From positions 1 through 64,000 of the forward strand of contig JALKBU010000020.1 of NCBI GenBank assembly GCA_023091735.1: a stretch of 64,000 nucleotides of DNA, written 5' to 3'. Position 1 is the stretch's first letter. Each line of letters opens with the position of its first letter. Shown here in pieces: positions 20,086 to 30,934 of this stretch. This DNA comes from Trichomonas tenax. Its lineage: Eukaryota > Parabasalia > Trichomonadida > Trichomonadidae. Both the position numbers and the translations under genes were made by a program. The notes under the pieces were generated by a model. That model was not told the origin of the DNA. It was given only the letters and a program-made list of their open reading frames with translations, and did not search any database.

Positions 20086-22050
20086 TTAAATTTCAATATC
20101 ATTTTCTTGCACAATTTCATTTGATTCTTGTTGATGCATCGAGTTCAGAGTCTCCTGTCCACGAATTTGCTTTATTCTTTCTGTCCAAAGGATCTTTGAT
20201 AGCACAATATAAATCAAAAATGATACCCATGTTAATGGAGAGAATAACGCCGCATTAAAACCATCACCAATCACAGCCAGAAGCATAATTGTCACGATGA
20301 ATATTATAGGAATGAAATTCAAGACGATTAACTCCGCGTTAATGATCCAATGCATTGGATGAACACTGTAAACAACAGCAGCCATGAAGATGAAAGGAAC
20401 AATATACATTCCAATTCCCAGACACAACACTATGTAACAGAGAACGCAGCTTAACATTCTTGAGCTTGTTAAGATACCCCACATCATTGTTATAACATTA
20501 ACATCATCGTAATACATGAAATACATTGGAACAACAAAGAAGAAAATCACTTCCAAGAAAGTCAATCCAATTAATCTCTTTGGAGCTCTCGTGAATGAAA
20601 ATGAAATGAAGAATGGTCCATAAACAATAGATCTGATAATGTTATAGATGTTAAGTTTGTCATCTGTTGGTGCAATGATCCAATTAGAGAACACATGAAT
20701 CTGTTGTTTCAAGTTGACGCAGCTAACAAAGTATGGAGCCAAAATATTAAAGATAAGGAACAAAATGATGATGATCAAGACAATCGAGAATGTATCAAAT
20801 TTAATGAAGAATCTAACACCTTTTTCTTTCATTGGTGGACGAACTTTGCCAACAAAGAATGATTCTTTGTAACTTATATCACCATCAAGCCTGATCCTAT
20901 GATTTCCTGGTAATTCTGTTTCAACATCAAGTCCATATACTTTATATTCACTTTCATCGAAGTCTACTTCCATTTTCCCAAAATCTTTATCATCTATAGA
21001 AACTAAGATGCTGAGATTTTCCTTTGAATAAACAATGACTCTCACTCTAAAATTATTTTCGAGATATCCACTTCCAGCAGTGAATTGTTTGCTTGGCGCA
21101 GGATTAGTAACAGCAAATGGATATCTGGCGCTATCATTTACATAGTTATAAGCAATTGCGCCATTATCTATTGATAATAAACCATATCCTTTCAAAAATG
21201 ATGTTGTTGAGCCTAATATTTGGAGAGTTTGGCCAATATGGCTCATAAATGGAAGCGGCATGTGGAAGTGACCCGCTAAGTAACCAGACACAGGAATTTT
21301 CGATGTTCTAATAATATCATCAAATTTTTTGCCTGATGAGCTAACATCACTTAGCACACATTGAGAGGGGAAGTGGGATGTTATGAATGTATAGTCAGAC
21401 TCGTTCGTATTCAATATTTCTTCGAGTTTATCAACAGTTTTCTTTGCTGGCCTCACAATCAATCCATATGGCATTGGCGGCGTTGGAAATTCGTATGGGT
21501 TAATGAGAATTATGCGTATTGTACCACTGTTTGTCTTGATAATTGATTTGTTCAGATAAAAATCAAGCGTTGGAACATTTTTGATGTATAAATGATCAAC
21601 ATCCTGAAGTTTGCCGAGCGCATGTTCGTCGTGATTTCCTGCAGCTGCGATAATTGGAATAGTTGTATTGTTGAATATTTCATTGTAGATTTCCCAGTTA
21701 CTTGTAAACTGCCGGTGGCGAGAAATCGCACTTCCTCCTTCAGTGCCATCTACCAAATCACCAGAAATGATAATTGTTGATGGTTTGATCAAATTTTCAA
21801 GGTTATTTAGTTGTTTTTTCGCGAATTCTGTGCGCTGCGGGTGCTTAGGATTCAAGTGTAAATCTGTTAAATGAGCAATAATCGTTGGTCGTTGATCTTT
21901 TTCTATTAATATCGAAAAATTACTTTCATATTTCGGAATTCGTATTGTAATCGGAGTATAAACGATTCTGACACAAAGTGCCGTGATAACTAATGGCCAA
22001 AATAGATGAGAAAAAAGTATTTCAACATACTTTACACGACTTGCATTCAT
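20086..22050 (-). CDS. Membrane metallophosphoesterase, TMEM62-like
   Basis: A 654-residue protein with one N-terminal membrane segment (about 14-31), a calcineurin-type phosphoesterase domain and five or more membrane segments after about residue 410. All the metal-binding blocks are present: D63-x-H65 in LTDLHL, GDLVD (97-101), GNHD (138-141), TSHFP with H226, and GHFH (260-263). The order and the polytopic C-terminal half match TMEM62, a little-studied eukaryotic family thought to act on endomembranes. The frame can be opened at a GTG at 22056, but the first ATG is 22050 and is preferred for a eukaryote. Confidence 0.88.
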   Translation of the reverse strand: MNASRVKYVEILFSHLFWPLVITALCVRIVYTPITIRIPKYESNFSILIEKDQRPTIIAHLTDLHLNPKHPQRTEFAKKQLNNLENLIKPSTIIISGDLVDGTEGGSAISRHRQFTSNWEIYNEIFNNTTIPIIAAAGNHDEHALGKLQDVDHLYIKNVPTLDFYLNKSIIKTNSGTIRIILINPYEFPTPPMPYGLIVRPAKKTVDKLEEILNTNESDYTFITSHFPSQCVLSDVSSSGKKFDDIIRTSKIPVSGYLAGHFHMPLPFMSHIGQTLQILGSTTSFLKGYGLLSIDNGAIAYNYVNDSARYPFAVTNPAPSKQFTAGSGYLENNFRVRVIVYSKENLSILVSIDDKDFGKMEVDFDESEYKVYGLDVETELPGNHRIRLDGDISYKESFFVGKVRPPMKEKGVRFFIKFDTFSIVLIIIILFLIFNILAPYFVSCVNLKQQIHVFSNWIIAPTDDKLNIYNIIRSIVYGPFFISFSFTRAPKRLIGLTFLEVIFFFVVPMYFMYYDDVNVITMMWGILTSSRMLSCVLCYIVLCLGIGMYIVPFIFMAAVVYSVHPMHWIINAELIVLNFIPIIFIVTIMLLAVIGDGFNAALFSPLTWVSFLIYIVLSKILWTERIKQIRGQETLNSMHQQESNEIVQENDIEI

Positions 22051-23553
22051 TGTCACGTTTTTGCTTCAATATTTTCTGACAACGAAATTTTTTTGCAAAT
22101 TCTTAATACATACATTAAGTATATGTTATAATTTATCTAAAAGGTCTTAATTAATTATGTAAACATTTCAATTATAAAATTTTATCCCATTATCTATGTT
22201 ATAGAAAATTCCATGAAAATAATTTCAAGATGTCACTTTTTGAGCGGATTTTTTTGCAAAGATTATTTTTCAATTTTGACTTCAAAATCAAATTCCAAAT
22301 CACTGTTCTCTTGTTAATCCATCAAAATTTTAAGATTTCGTTTATCGCCACAGTTTTTATGAATTTTATTATTTTATCCGACAAAGCATCTGTTGGAGGC
22401 GATGAAATATTGACCAATTTTAATTTCTTTCTCTCTAACAACAGTCTTTGAAATACGAGTTTGCTTTGACATGTGATATCTATGCGTCCTGCAGTTCGTT
22501 GTGAACGAGTTATTATCCTTAAACAAATGAGACAAATTATTTGTGAAAATAATTGTGATATCTAACTATTTGGAACTCAGCACAGTCATTAAATATTCAT
22601 GAGTATCATATACTTAAAAGATCTTAGCACATCTCCTTGATTTTATTTTTGGTCAAATATCTTTGCAGTTTTTGTTATCTTCTATGACAATATTTCAAAT
22701 ATGTGTTCTAATTTTGTATCAGATATTAAGAAGGTGAGTGTTGAAGTCTTATCATTCATAATGATGAAAGATTGATGCATGAACGTGAAAAGAATGAATA
22801 ACTTTGCTATTTCCTAATAAATTCCACAGATCTGTTGAAATGATATAACATGCTTCATGCTAGAGATGGGAAAAAGATGCAAAATTGAAAGAAGATTAAA
22901 TTTTATTGTGAAAGTGAAATTAGTGGAGATTTTATGATGTAAAATTAATGGCGTTGCAATTTTTTTCAGCATGGATGCATTCTTATACATCACAATACAT
23001 CATTGATAATTTGGGTCTGTTTTAAGATGTGATAAATGATCTTCAGGAGGTGGCCAACATGAATCTAAATAATTTAAAATTGAGTTGAAAAATTGCATTA
23101 TATTTTCAACTATGTTCATCATAATAAAGTTGTAATATGAATAATTAGTTATTACATCATTTTTACTAAATTATTACCGTTAAGGTTTTTAAAGTTCTAT
23201 GCATTCATAGTGATTTTTAAAATCATTATCCTTTGCTTGTTACTTAAGGTTCTTTTTTCTGGTCATTATTTTTTTGTGCTCAATGAGCTATTGTAAGTAG
23301 CAAGATGTGATATTGTCAAGAATCAAGATATTCAGCATTGTATTTAAGGAGTCCATCATCAAAACATCATCAAAAGAAGATAATTGCCTTTAGTCGATTC
23401 CGAAAAAGAGATTTCTCGTGGGAATGAGTTATCAAAATCCTATCATCTTTTTCATCAGTTTATGAATATTTAGAATATAAAAGAAATAAAATCAGAACTC
23501 AATTATATCTTCGCAATGAAAAAATATGACCTTTGTCACTTTTCAAACTTCAT
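22051..23553. other. Gene-poor stretch upstream of an ankyrin pseudogene
   Basis: 1.5 kb. TCACTTTT at 22233-22240 overlaps the start of a 73-codon frame (22230-22451, MSLFERIFLQ...) that has no protein-family signature, so it may be an orphan promoter box. The remainder is AT-rich and unremarkable. Confidence 0.45.
23536..23543 (+). promoter_or_regulatory. Inr octamer of the ankyrin pseudogene
   Basis: TCACTTTT ends 10 bases before ATG 23554, the same arrangement as at the B56, calnexin-like and cupin genes. The promoter outlived the reading frame. Confidence 0.6.
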
Positions 23554-24563
23554 ATGACTCTATATCGTCCCAATTGCAAGGCTATGGCTTCGAGAATCGA
23601 AGTTTTCATCGATGATGATAATTTCTATCAAACCCGTAGTGCATAAGAATTATCAAAAATACTGGATTACGCTTCATTAAGTGTTGATAATTTTTATTCG
23701 TTTTTCATCAACTGCTCATATCATCACAATAATTCTACAATGTTTGAACTTCTAAAGCATGCCAATGTGAATCATTCGGGAAGTTCTGAAGATATCCAAG
23801 AAATTTTTAAGACACTCAAAGAGTTTTCAATATTCCATTGTTCCAGTCTTTATTTGTATCTCTTACACGAGCGATTCCATCTTCTGATCAATTGCTATCA
23901 ATTTCCAATTTATCGTCAAAATTTTCAATGCTTGAAGCAGCATTAAAGGAAGAAACACAGAATAAATTAAATGAGATACAGTTCAACATTTTCAACGAGA
24001 TTGAAAAGCGCTTCCAAAATCATGACCAAAACAGACAAAATCCCAATATCGAATCACTTAAAGCACTCACACAAACATCAGAAAATTTTGATGAAATTTA
24101 TCAAATCTTTGAACGTATGACAGAGCAAAATGATTTTGAAGGATGTAAATTTAGAATCAAAGAAAAGTATCACGAGGTCATAAAAGATGGAGAAACGATT
24201 TTCACAAACTCGGCTCAGAAGGGTAATTTTGCGATGTGAAAAATTATGGTTGAGTGTGGCGCTGATCCATTTGCTAAAAATGGCTATAATAATCCAGCTC
24301 TCTCTATATATTGTGAGAAGAATCATTTAGAAGCGGTCTGGTACTTTTCTACCATTCCACATTCCGATATTAATGTAAAATGTAATAGTAATTGGACGCC
24401 TTTAATAGGAGCTTATGTTAACGGTTATTATAATATTTGTGAGTATCTTGTTTCATTACCAGGTATTGACGTAAATGCAAAGAGTGACTTTGGATACACA
24501 GCTTTATCTGTGTCAACAAATGGTCGAATCAAAGCTCTTCTAAAATCAAAAGGAGCTCAATGA
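23554..24563 (+). pseudogene. Ankyrin-repeat gene, three lesions
   Basis: A full-length relative of the intact ankyrin gene at 31290-32303. It starts at ATG 23554 (MTLYRPNCKAMASRIEVFID...), has a TAA at 23644, a frameshift near 23840 and a TGA at 24237. The N-terminal helical part, the middle block (FDEIYQIFERMTEQND; KYHEVIKDGETIF) and three C-terminal ankyrin repeats (CGADPFAKNGYNNPA; CNSNWTPLIGAYVNG; DFGYTALSVSTNGR) align in order with the intact copy. Each lesion is a small change. Confidence 0.75.
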
Positions 24564-25048
24564 AAACAAAATCATAAATCAATTGAAGAGAATTTTGATA
24601 TATGGTGTTCTGAGATATTATAATTCTGAATTGAACATTATCGATCACCTATCATCGCTTTAGAGGCTTGATTATAAATAACTTCCATTTTTTTGTGAGA
24701 GATAAGAAAAAAAAAAAAGATTCATCATCAACAATTTTTTTAGATATACCTCGAGAGTTAAAAAAATATACATGCCTGGGACTTTTATATAGTTATGAAT
24801 ATGCGCAATGGGAAATTTATTTGATAATCTAAAAATCCCTGCATATTAATATATACCCCCTTTTTTATATCAATATCCCTCCTTTTTTTGTTCACACCCT
24901 AGGCACCTTATTTCAATGTCACTTTTAGACAAATCTAATTGTCTATGTCGCTGAAATAAACGACAAATATAGATATACCACAGTGTATAGACCCCAGAAA
25001 ACATACTTCCAAAGAGATATCAAAATTTATAAATTTACGTAACAATAA
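24564..25048. other. Spacer with an Inr octamer and C/T-rich tract
   Basis: About 485 bases. TCACTTTT lies at 24919-24926, but 120 bases before the next ATG, further than at other genes here. A poly-pyrimidine tract lies around 24860-24890. The promoter of the beta-helix gene must be in this stretch, but I cannot place it exactly. Confidence 0.4.
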
Positions 25049-27259
25049 ATGACGCATAATATAACAACATTTCAGCAGAAACCGCCGCCAGAATTCGCAA
25101 TTCACAAGGTTTACGATGGCAGTGCCGGAATGTCTTTGGACGATTTCATCAAAAAGCAGCAAGATTCGACTATAATCGATATAACACCCGGAACTTACAC
25201 GATTTCGGCAAAAATAGTGAACAAAATGTACTTGAGAGGCACTGATGGCGTCATTTTCGTGGGGACTGGGAGAGATGACGTCATTGTTTCGATTTCTAAA
25301 TATTTAATTCTCGAAAATATTCATTTTGACCAACGCGGTGTTAACAAAGGTTCTCCAATTCGCATAAATGGAGGATATACGCGTGTTATTAACTGTGTTC
25401 TCGAAGGAAATGCTTCGTTATTAAATCCAATCATTCATTGTAACGGAACTCTCGAATGTTATCGCAGTAAATTGGTCGGAGCGCATATAGAGACCCTTCT
25501 CCTCGATCCTAAGGCCGTCGCTTACTGCGAGAAATGTTTCATTGGCAACGCAGGAATGAATGGCATATCCTGCAAGACACAGTCCAATTTATTCATCAAC
25601 CAAACGCGCGTTGCCAACAATGGAAGGTGCGGAATCATGATTACCGACTATTCCACAGCAGTAATTCTCAATTCGATTATTTCTCACAATAAATTCACAG
25701 CTATCGAGATTACTTTGACGGAACTCGTGATAGTGAAGAACTCTAAGCTATCAAATAACAATGCTTACGGTTTGGATGTAAAGCAAAGTAATGTTATCGC
25801 AATTCAAACTTCTTTCTGCGAAAACTCACGCGGAAATGTCATACTTGGAGCAAAATCTAACTACAAATCAATGCAATGCAAATACTATGACTCTCCTTCA
25901 GGAGGTCTCATGAATGTTATCGATTCATCGGCAGATTTAACACACGATGAGTTCACAGGCAAATGCCAGAGCTCAGCCATCGTATTGAACAATCCACTCG
26001 CTTTCTCAGCAAATAATCTTCACATACACGATGTAAATGCAAATGCAATCATCGCAAAGGGAAAATTCAGTCTAAAGATTACGCACGGTGAAATTGCGCG
26101 CACGAAATTCAACGGATTGGAAGTCGGCAATGATGCAGACATTCAGATAAAGAACTTGAAATTCTTCGAAGTCGGCAACATCGCGTTAAACATCAATGCC
26201 AATGTTACAGGAATTATAAGCAATTGCATGTTTTCAAACAACACAAACGACCTCCAGTTAATTTCCAGCTATTTGCAATTATCAAACACAACATTCGAAT
26301 ACGCCAAGAAAGTTCCAATTATCGTTCAGCGCGGATCAAAGCCAATTTTCGAGAACTGCATTTTCAACGCTTGCTGCGAAGGTCTTGTTTGCGTATACGA
26401 TGACAAGACAGAAGCAATGTTCAGCAATTGCGAGTTCATTAGTGGCTGCGATGTCACTTGCCAAGTTGCTATTAAGGCACGCGCTAACTTCGACCACTGC
26501 AGAGCAACATTCAATCCACGTCCAGAAATGTCAATGACGAGAAAAGCACCTGAAGGAAAGGGTATTCTTGTTTCTCAATCAACAGTTACATTTAGTAATT
26601 GTGATCTCTCCAATTTCATGCCAGCAGTCGCGTTCACGGATAAGTCAACCGGAACTGTTGATTACTGCACTATTGCCAATAACCTTGATGATGGCATCAA
26701 AATCCAAGATGATGGCACTAACGTCGTGATTAATAATACAAGCTTCCTTTCCAATAAGAAGTATTCATTGATTGCTTCTAAGGGCTCACATGGAGAGTGC
26801 CATAAGTGCACATTCCATGGCGGAAATATTAATGTTGTTTCCCTTTCAGGCGCGTTAATGGAATGCGAGCAGTGCGAGATTACAAGCTCAACATCTGGCG
26901 AGTCAACTCTTGCCTATCAACGTGGTACACTCAAGTTTACTGATTGCGTTATAGCGGATGAATCAACGTTAGGTATCAAAGGTATGGAGAACGCAAATAT
27001 CATTCTCAAATCAACAACAGTCTCAAGATGTTCAGTTGTTGGTGTATTTCTCAATGAAGGTGCCACACTCGAAGCTAATGGATCTGTTTTCGAGTCGAAT
27101 GGAAACTACGGTATTGCGCTTCAGGATAAATGCAAAGCATCAATTGTTGGCTGTGTTTTCTCGAATCACAATAAAGCTGCTATTTCATCATCTAAGTCAG
27201 AGATTACAAATGAGAACAACCAATTCAGAGATAACCAAGCTATTATAGAGGAATTCTAA
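25049..27259 (+). CDS. Right-handed parallel beta-helix protein
   Basis: A 736-residue protein built almost entirely of PbH1-type coils of about 22 residues, with stacked Asn, Cys and Ser (for example GCVFSNHNKAAISSSKSEI and NCTFSNNT-like turns). The N-terminus has no signal peptide. An early block (IIDITPGTYTISAKIV) is typical of the first coil of such helices. In eukaryotes, intracellular proteins of this shape include FBXO11-like factors, but no F-box or zinc finger is visible here. Codon use is richer in G/C than in the flanking relics, which suggests good expression. TAA is followed directly by AATAAAC, a trichomonad-like 3' end. Confidence 0.82.
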   Translation: MTHNITTFQQKPPPEFAIHKVYDGSAGMSLDDFIKKQQDSTIIDITPGTYTISAKIVNKMYLRGTDGVIFVGTGRDDVIVSISKYLILENIHFDQRGVNKGSPIRINGGYTRVINCVLEGNASLLNPIIHCNGTLECYRSKLVGAHIETLLLDPKAVAYCEKCFIGNAGMNGISCKTQSNLFINQTRVANNGRCGIMITDYSTAVILNSIISHNKFTAIEITLTELVIVKNSKLSNNNAYGLDVKQSNVIAIQTSFCENSRGNVILGAKSNYKSMQCKYYDSPSGGLMNVIDSSADLTHDEFTGKCQSSAIVLNNPLAFSANNLHIHDVNANAIIAKGKFSLKITHGEIARTKFNGLEVGNDADIQIKNLKFFEVGNIALNINANVTGIISNCMFSNNTNDLQLISSYLQLSNTTFEYAKKVPIIVQRGSKPIFENCIFNACCEGLVCVYDDKTEAMFSNCEFISGCDVTCQVAIKARANFDHCRATFNPRPEMSMTRKAPEGKGILVSQSTVTFSNCDLSNFMPAVAFTDKSTGTVDYCTIANNLDDGIKIQDDGTNVVINNTSFLSNKKYSLIASKGSHGECHKCTFHGGNINVVSLSGALMECEQCEITSSTSGESTLAYQRGTLKFTDCVIADESTLGIKGMENANIILKSTTVSRCSVVGVFLNEGATLEANGSVFESNGNYGIALQDKCKASIVGCVFSNHNKAAISSSKSEITNENNQFRDNQAIIEEF

Positions 27260-27471
27260 ATAAACCTATTATTTGATCATAATATTAAATCCATCTTTTT
27301 TTTATTAAATATTTAAATTTAAGGTGTCAAGAAACCTTTTTAGTATCAAAAAATAGGAGATGGATAGAAATAGCCTACCACAGTGAGATTTTATTTTTTA
27401 ATACCATTCCTATATACAATATAAATATATTCCACCTTTTTTAGCTTCATGACTTAAGTCATTTTAGAGGA

Positions 27472-28042
27472 TTATAGAGAACAAATAACAAAAACAGTAT
27501 CAGACATATGACGTATTAATAGGCAATAATTAATGAACAGTGTTTCACAATGAACTTTAATATTTACTGGTTGTGATGAATTAAATGGAATTAATGTCCA
27601 AAAAAATTCATATTGAACAATATCTTGGATTCCTTGACGACAAGTACTTCCTAATATAGTATGTTTATAACAATTAAACTGATTTGTTACATACCTGTGA
27701 CATTTTGGGTGAAAATTCTTGATATCCTTCAAATAGTTTTCTTATTTGACTATAGCTTGCAGAAAAGTTGCCAGGTTGGCATGTTTGTGTTGAAGTAGTG
27801 ATTTCAAATGATTCTAGTTGAACTGTATAATGTTTAAAACATATTTTAAGCCATTAAATATTTTATCATTTTCTTGTGCAGTCCAATATGTATTAGATTT
27901 GAAATCAATTGCATTTTCCTTTACATAGTTATAACTATGTGTTGTTTCTTCCAAAATGAATTCATCAAAATATCCCAAATTGTTTTTATTAAACAAATAA
28001 TGCAATATTCTATCACTTTTGCTGTACGGGGGGTATAGACAT
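27472..28042 (-). pseudogene. Discoidin-like gene, broken copy A
   Basis: A paralogue of the gene at 30331-30924. The ATG at 28042 is out of frame with the body: compared with copy B, two bases are missing right after it. The body then reads YPPYSKSDRILHYLFNK... and NAIDFKSNTYWTAQEND, shifts frame near 27815, and resumes with NCYKHTILGSTC, VQYEFFWTLIP and LLIRHMSDTVFVICSL at the C-terminus. The F5/8-type signature (cysteine, HTILG, EFF near the end) is preserved. Confidence 0.65.
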
Positions 28043-28049
28043 TAATTAT

Positions 28050-28511
28050 CATGAATATTATAAATCACCAGTTTTAGTTAATGCACTTTGTCAGGCAAAA
28101 TTTGATATCATTAAAATGTTGCTTGAAAAAGGCTGAGATGTTACCATCTGTAAACCATTGATCAAATCTATTGAGTATTGCCCTCAACTTTTGAATGCTA
28201 TTTTAGAAAGAGGAGGGAATATTAATGAAGAGGATCACAACAGAAATACTCAATTGTTAGAGGCAATTAGATCAATGAAGTGGCGTCGTTTGGAAAATAT
28301 AATTCCACAACTGGTTGAAAAAGGCGCAGACATAAATCATACCAACAAATAAGGAATGACTCCACTAATGGATGCAGCCTATTATCTATCAGTTACAGCT
28401 TACTAAACCCTTATTAATTTGGGCGCTGATCCTAGAATCAAAAACAAGATTAATGGCTACACCGCAGAAGATTACAAAATTAACCATTTATATATAGACA
28501 TGGAATATTGA
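28050..28511 (+). pseudogene. Ankyrin gene fragment
   Basis: The C-terminal part of an ankyrin gene, close to the 3' half of the pseudogene at 28853-30207. Readable text includes KSPVLVNALCQAKFDIIKML, LERGGNINEEDHNRNTQLLE, LVEKGADINHTNK and LINLGADPRIKNKINGYTAE, broken by three in-frame stops. No N-terminal half precedes it. It abuts the 5' end of the discoidin-like pseudogene, so the junction at about 28045 may mark a rearrangement. Confidence 0.65.
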
Positions 28512-28596
28512 AATGCTCAAATAGCTTACTAAATAATCTTCTTTGAAAATGTTTTTGATCTATATTTGATTTATACCAAAGATAACGGCTGATTAA

Positions 28597-28789
28597 TGGT
28601 GCGCCGAAAACGATATGACCCTCTCAAAAATTAACCTTATTATTTTTAAATTTTTTCATGAAAAAAAACATCAAAATTTTGGACAAAATCAATCATGGTT
28701 CAAATCAACAGGCTTCATCAGCGCAATGAGATGTTGAACTTTTCATTGTCTGAAAGCAACTTCTCAAGAATATCGTTTTCGGCGCACCC
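28597..28789. mobile_element. 193-bp MITE with TTAA target duplication
   Basis: A perfect 19-bp terminal inverted repeat, GGTGCGCCGAAAACGATAT, occupies 28598-28616, with its complement at 28770-28788. The element is flanked on both sides by TTAA (28593-28596 and 28790-28793; the next base, T, also repeats). The interior is about 150 bases, non-coding and AT-rich, while the termini are GC-rich. A TTAA duplication is the hallmark of piggyBac-type transposition, so this looks like a non-autonomous derivative. It sits between two ankyrin relics. Confidence 0.8.
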
Positions 28790-28852
28790 TTAATATTTTA
28801 TTATAATAATTATTTAAGGGAGTAACGCCTTTTTTACATGTCTTATTTTAGC

Positions 28853-30207
28853 ATGGAGAGCTGTGATCAAAAAAATATTCGATAGACTTCATGCAGAGAT
28901 TGGAGAGTGTGGGGAGGTTCTTGACACGTTGGCTAATATTCAAGCAAATGATACTAAACCATTATTCGAAAAACTTTGCACAATGATTGAGAAATACCAT
29001 TTGAAGGTTGATTCTGTTTTTAATTGTATTGCAGCATGTTTGCGTGGTTCAAAATACATTTAGGGGGTATGAGAAACTTGTTAACAAACTAAACAAAAAA
29101 TATTATATGAAATATTTAATCAATTTTTCGAGCTACAAGCATTCAAAGGAATCATTACTCTATATAATTCAATATGACCAACTAGAAAAGTTCAAAGAAT
29201 TTTATGAACAAGGAAAATTCACGCCTGATTTTGAGATCATTTATTGGTCTTCATCTGATTATTATAATTCCGATTCAAACACCTATATTGATTATTGGGA
29301 TGATTCTGATTCCGATTCAAATGATATGGAAGGTACTTTGATTGAATGGGCATGCTTGTGTGGATCAGTAAATATATTCAAGTTTTTAAGAAGCTTGGGC
29401 GCTAAATTAACAAAAACTGCATTCAAATGTAGCATCTATGGAAGAAATCAAGAAATAATTAATGAATGTTTGAGAACACTTGATGTTAATAATCCTGATG
29501 GTTTGATAACTGCAATTGAAGTTCATAATAATGATCTCGCAATGTTTTTTAGAAAATTATCCAAAAATACAGATTTATTCATTACTATATCAATCGAATA
29601 TCCAATTCATTAAATTTCACATTATTTATCGAAATTGCAAGCATGATGCCAAATGAATGGCACATACTAAATCATGCCATCGAAATGGGAATACTTCAGC
29701 TGGTTTCCGGACTTTTAGAAACCAGCTTCGACCTTTATTGTCATTTCCATGATTCAACTCCATTAACATCTGCAATTCGTTCATCTCATCCTGATATAGC
29801 AATGATTTTATTGGAAAAAGGATGTGATGTTATAACAGGATATCCATTGTTGCTTGCAGTTAAATATCAAAGCAGCCTTGTAGAAGTTCTTCTAGAAAAG
29901 GGTGCCAATGTGAATGAAGAAGATGATAAAGGGAATACATCGTTATTCGCTGTTATTCCATGGAAAAATCATTTAATCAGTCTTCTTGTTAAAAAAAGGA
30001 GCTGAAATAAATCATTCGAACAAAGAAGGATTGGCTCCTCTAATGCATACAGCCTATCACAAATCAAAAGATGCATGTAAAACTCTTATTGAGCTTGGAG
30101 CTGATATATCCATTAAGAATCCAGTCAACGGTCAAACATATAATGATTATTTTCAGAAACCTGTTGCAAAATATTATCCAGTATTCGATTATTATTATGA
30201 GGACTAA
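28853..30207 (+). pseudogene. Ankyrin-repeat gene, several frameshifts
   Basis: A nearly complete gene that falls into pieces. It starts at ATG 28853 and shifts in a run of seven A's near 28870. It then reads IFDRLHAEIGECGEVLDTL through VDSVFNCIAACL, shifts near 29055, and continues with YEKLVNKLNKKYYMKYLINF and a long helical and acidic part (DYWDDSDSDSND). It reaches a stop at 29611, re-enters with NEWHILNHAIEMGILQLVSG and ankyrin repeats (LLEKGANVNEEDDKGNTSLF), and shifts once more near 29995 before GAEINHSNKEGLAPLMHTAY and the C-terminus at 30207. A perfect 10-bp inverted repeat (AGCTGGTTTC, 29698-29707 with 29718-29727) lies inside. Confidence 0.7.
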
Positions 30208-30330
30208 GATAATTTTTATGCCTATGCAGCGTTTTTCCAACTTTCAAACATAAATATTTCGATTTTAATTTTTTATAGAAAAGAAATGTTATCAAATTAT
30301 TTCAGATGTTTTAGGATTCAAATAAATCAT

Positions 30331-30924
30331 TTAAAGAGAACAAATAACAAAAACAGTATCTGACATATGACGAATCAAAAGATAATAGTTGAATAACAAT
30401 GTTTCACATTTACAATTTGGATGTGATATATTTTTCGGATCAACAGGTGTTATTGTTCCAAAGAATTCATATTGTACAATATCCTGCGTTCTTTGATTGC
30501 AAGTGATTCCTAATATAGTATGCCGAAAGCAATTAGATGGTTCTGTTTTTAGATCGAATTTTCTTATTTCGTTATCCGTCATTGTAGAAGAAAATTCAGT
30601 GTGACTTTTAAAAGGTTCTCCAAAATAGCTATAATCTATCGCAAATTTTCCTGGTTTACATTCCATTGATGATGTTGTAATCTCAAAAGATTCTAATTGA
30701 ACGGAATAATAATTAAAACAAAAATAAATATATTGCGTTGATGAAAGATATTGTTGTGCAGTCCAAAATGTTAAACTATCAAAATCTATTGTATAAGACT
30801 TTATATAGTTTTTATCATGAGTTGATTCAAAAATAGATATTTGATCATCAAAAGTTGTTCTGTTTGCATGATAGATATGGCTAATTATTCCATTACCTTG
30901 ACTGTACGGAAAGTATAGAGTCAA
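30331..30924 (-). CDS. Discoidin-like (F5/8 type C-like) protein, copy B, no ATG
   Basis: A 198-codon open frame that begins at TTG 30924, immediately after an in-frame TAG, and has no ATG for more than 100 codons. Text such as YTIDFDSLTFWTAQQ, CFNYYSVQLESFEITTSS, PGKFAIDYSYFGEP, FRHTILGITC and VQYEFFGTI follows the order of discoidin/F5/8C-like domains seen in trichomonad proteins (sheet, W/F core, ...EFFGT near the end). A TCACTTTT octamer lies 2 bases upstream of the TTG, where an ATG would be expected, so the start codon has probably mutated from ATG to TTG. It is either a very recent pseudogene or uses a non-AUG start. Convergent with the ankyrin pseudogene. Confidence 0.55.
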   Translation of the reverse strand: MTLYFPYSQGNGIISHIYHANRTTFDDQISIFESTHDKNYIKSYTIDFDSLTFWTAQQYLSSTQYIYFCFNYYSVQLESFEITTSSMECKPGKFAIDYSYFGEPFKSHTEFSSTMTDNEIRKFDLKTEPSNCFRHTILGITCNQRTQDIVQYEFFGTITPVDPKNISHPNCKCETLLFNYYLLIRHMSDTVFVICSL

Positions 30925-30926
30925 CT

Positions 30927-30934
30927 AAAAGTGA
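30927..30934 (-). promoter_or_regulatory. Inr octamer of discoidin-like copy B
   Basis: Minus-strand TCACTTTT, directly upstream of the TTG at 30924. Its presence argues that the start of the gene is where the ATG is now missing. Confidence 0.55.

Noticed and set aside
22430..22445. CTAACAACAG as a second 3' splice site
   Set aside because: No GTATGT-type donor within intron range and no coding frame to join.
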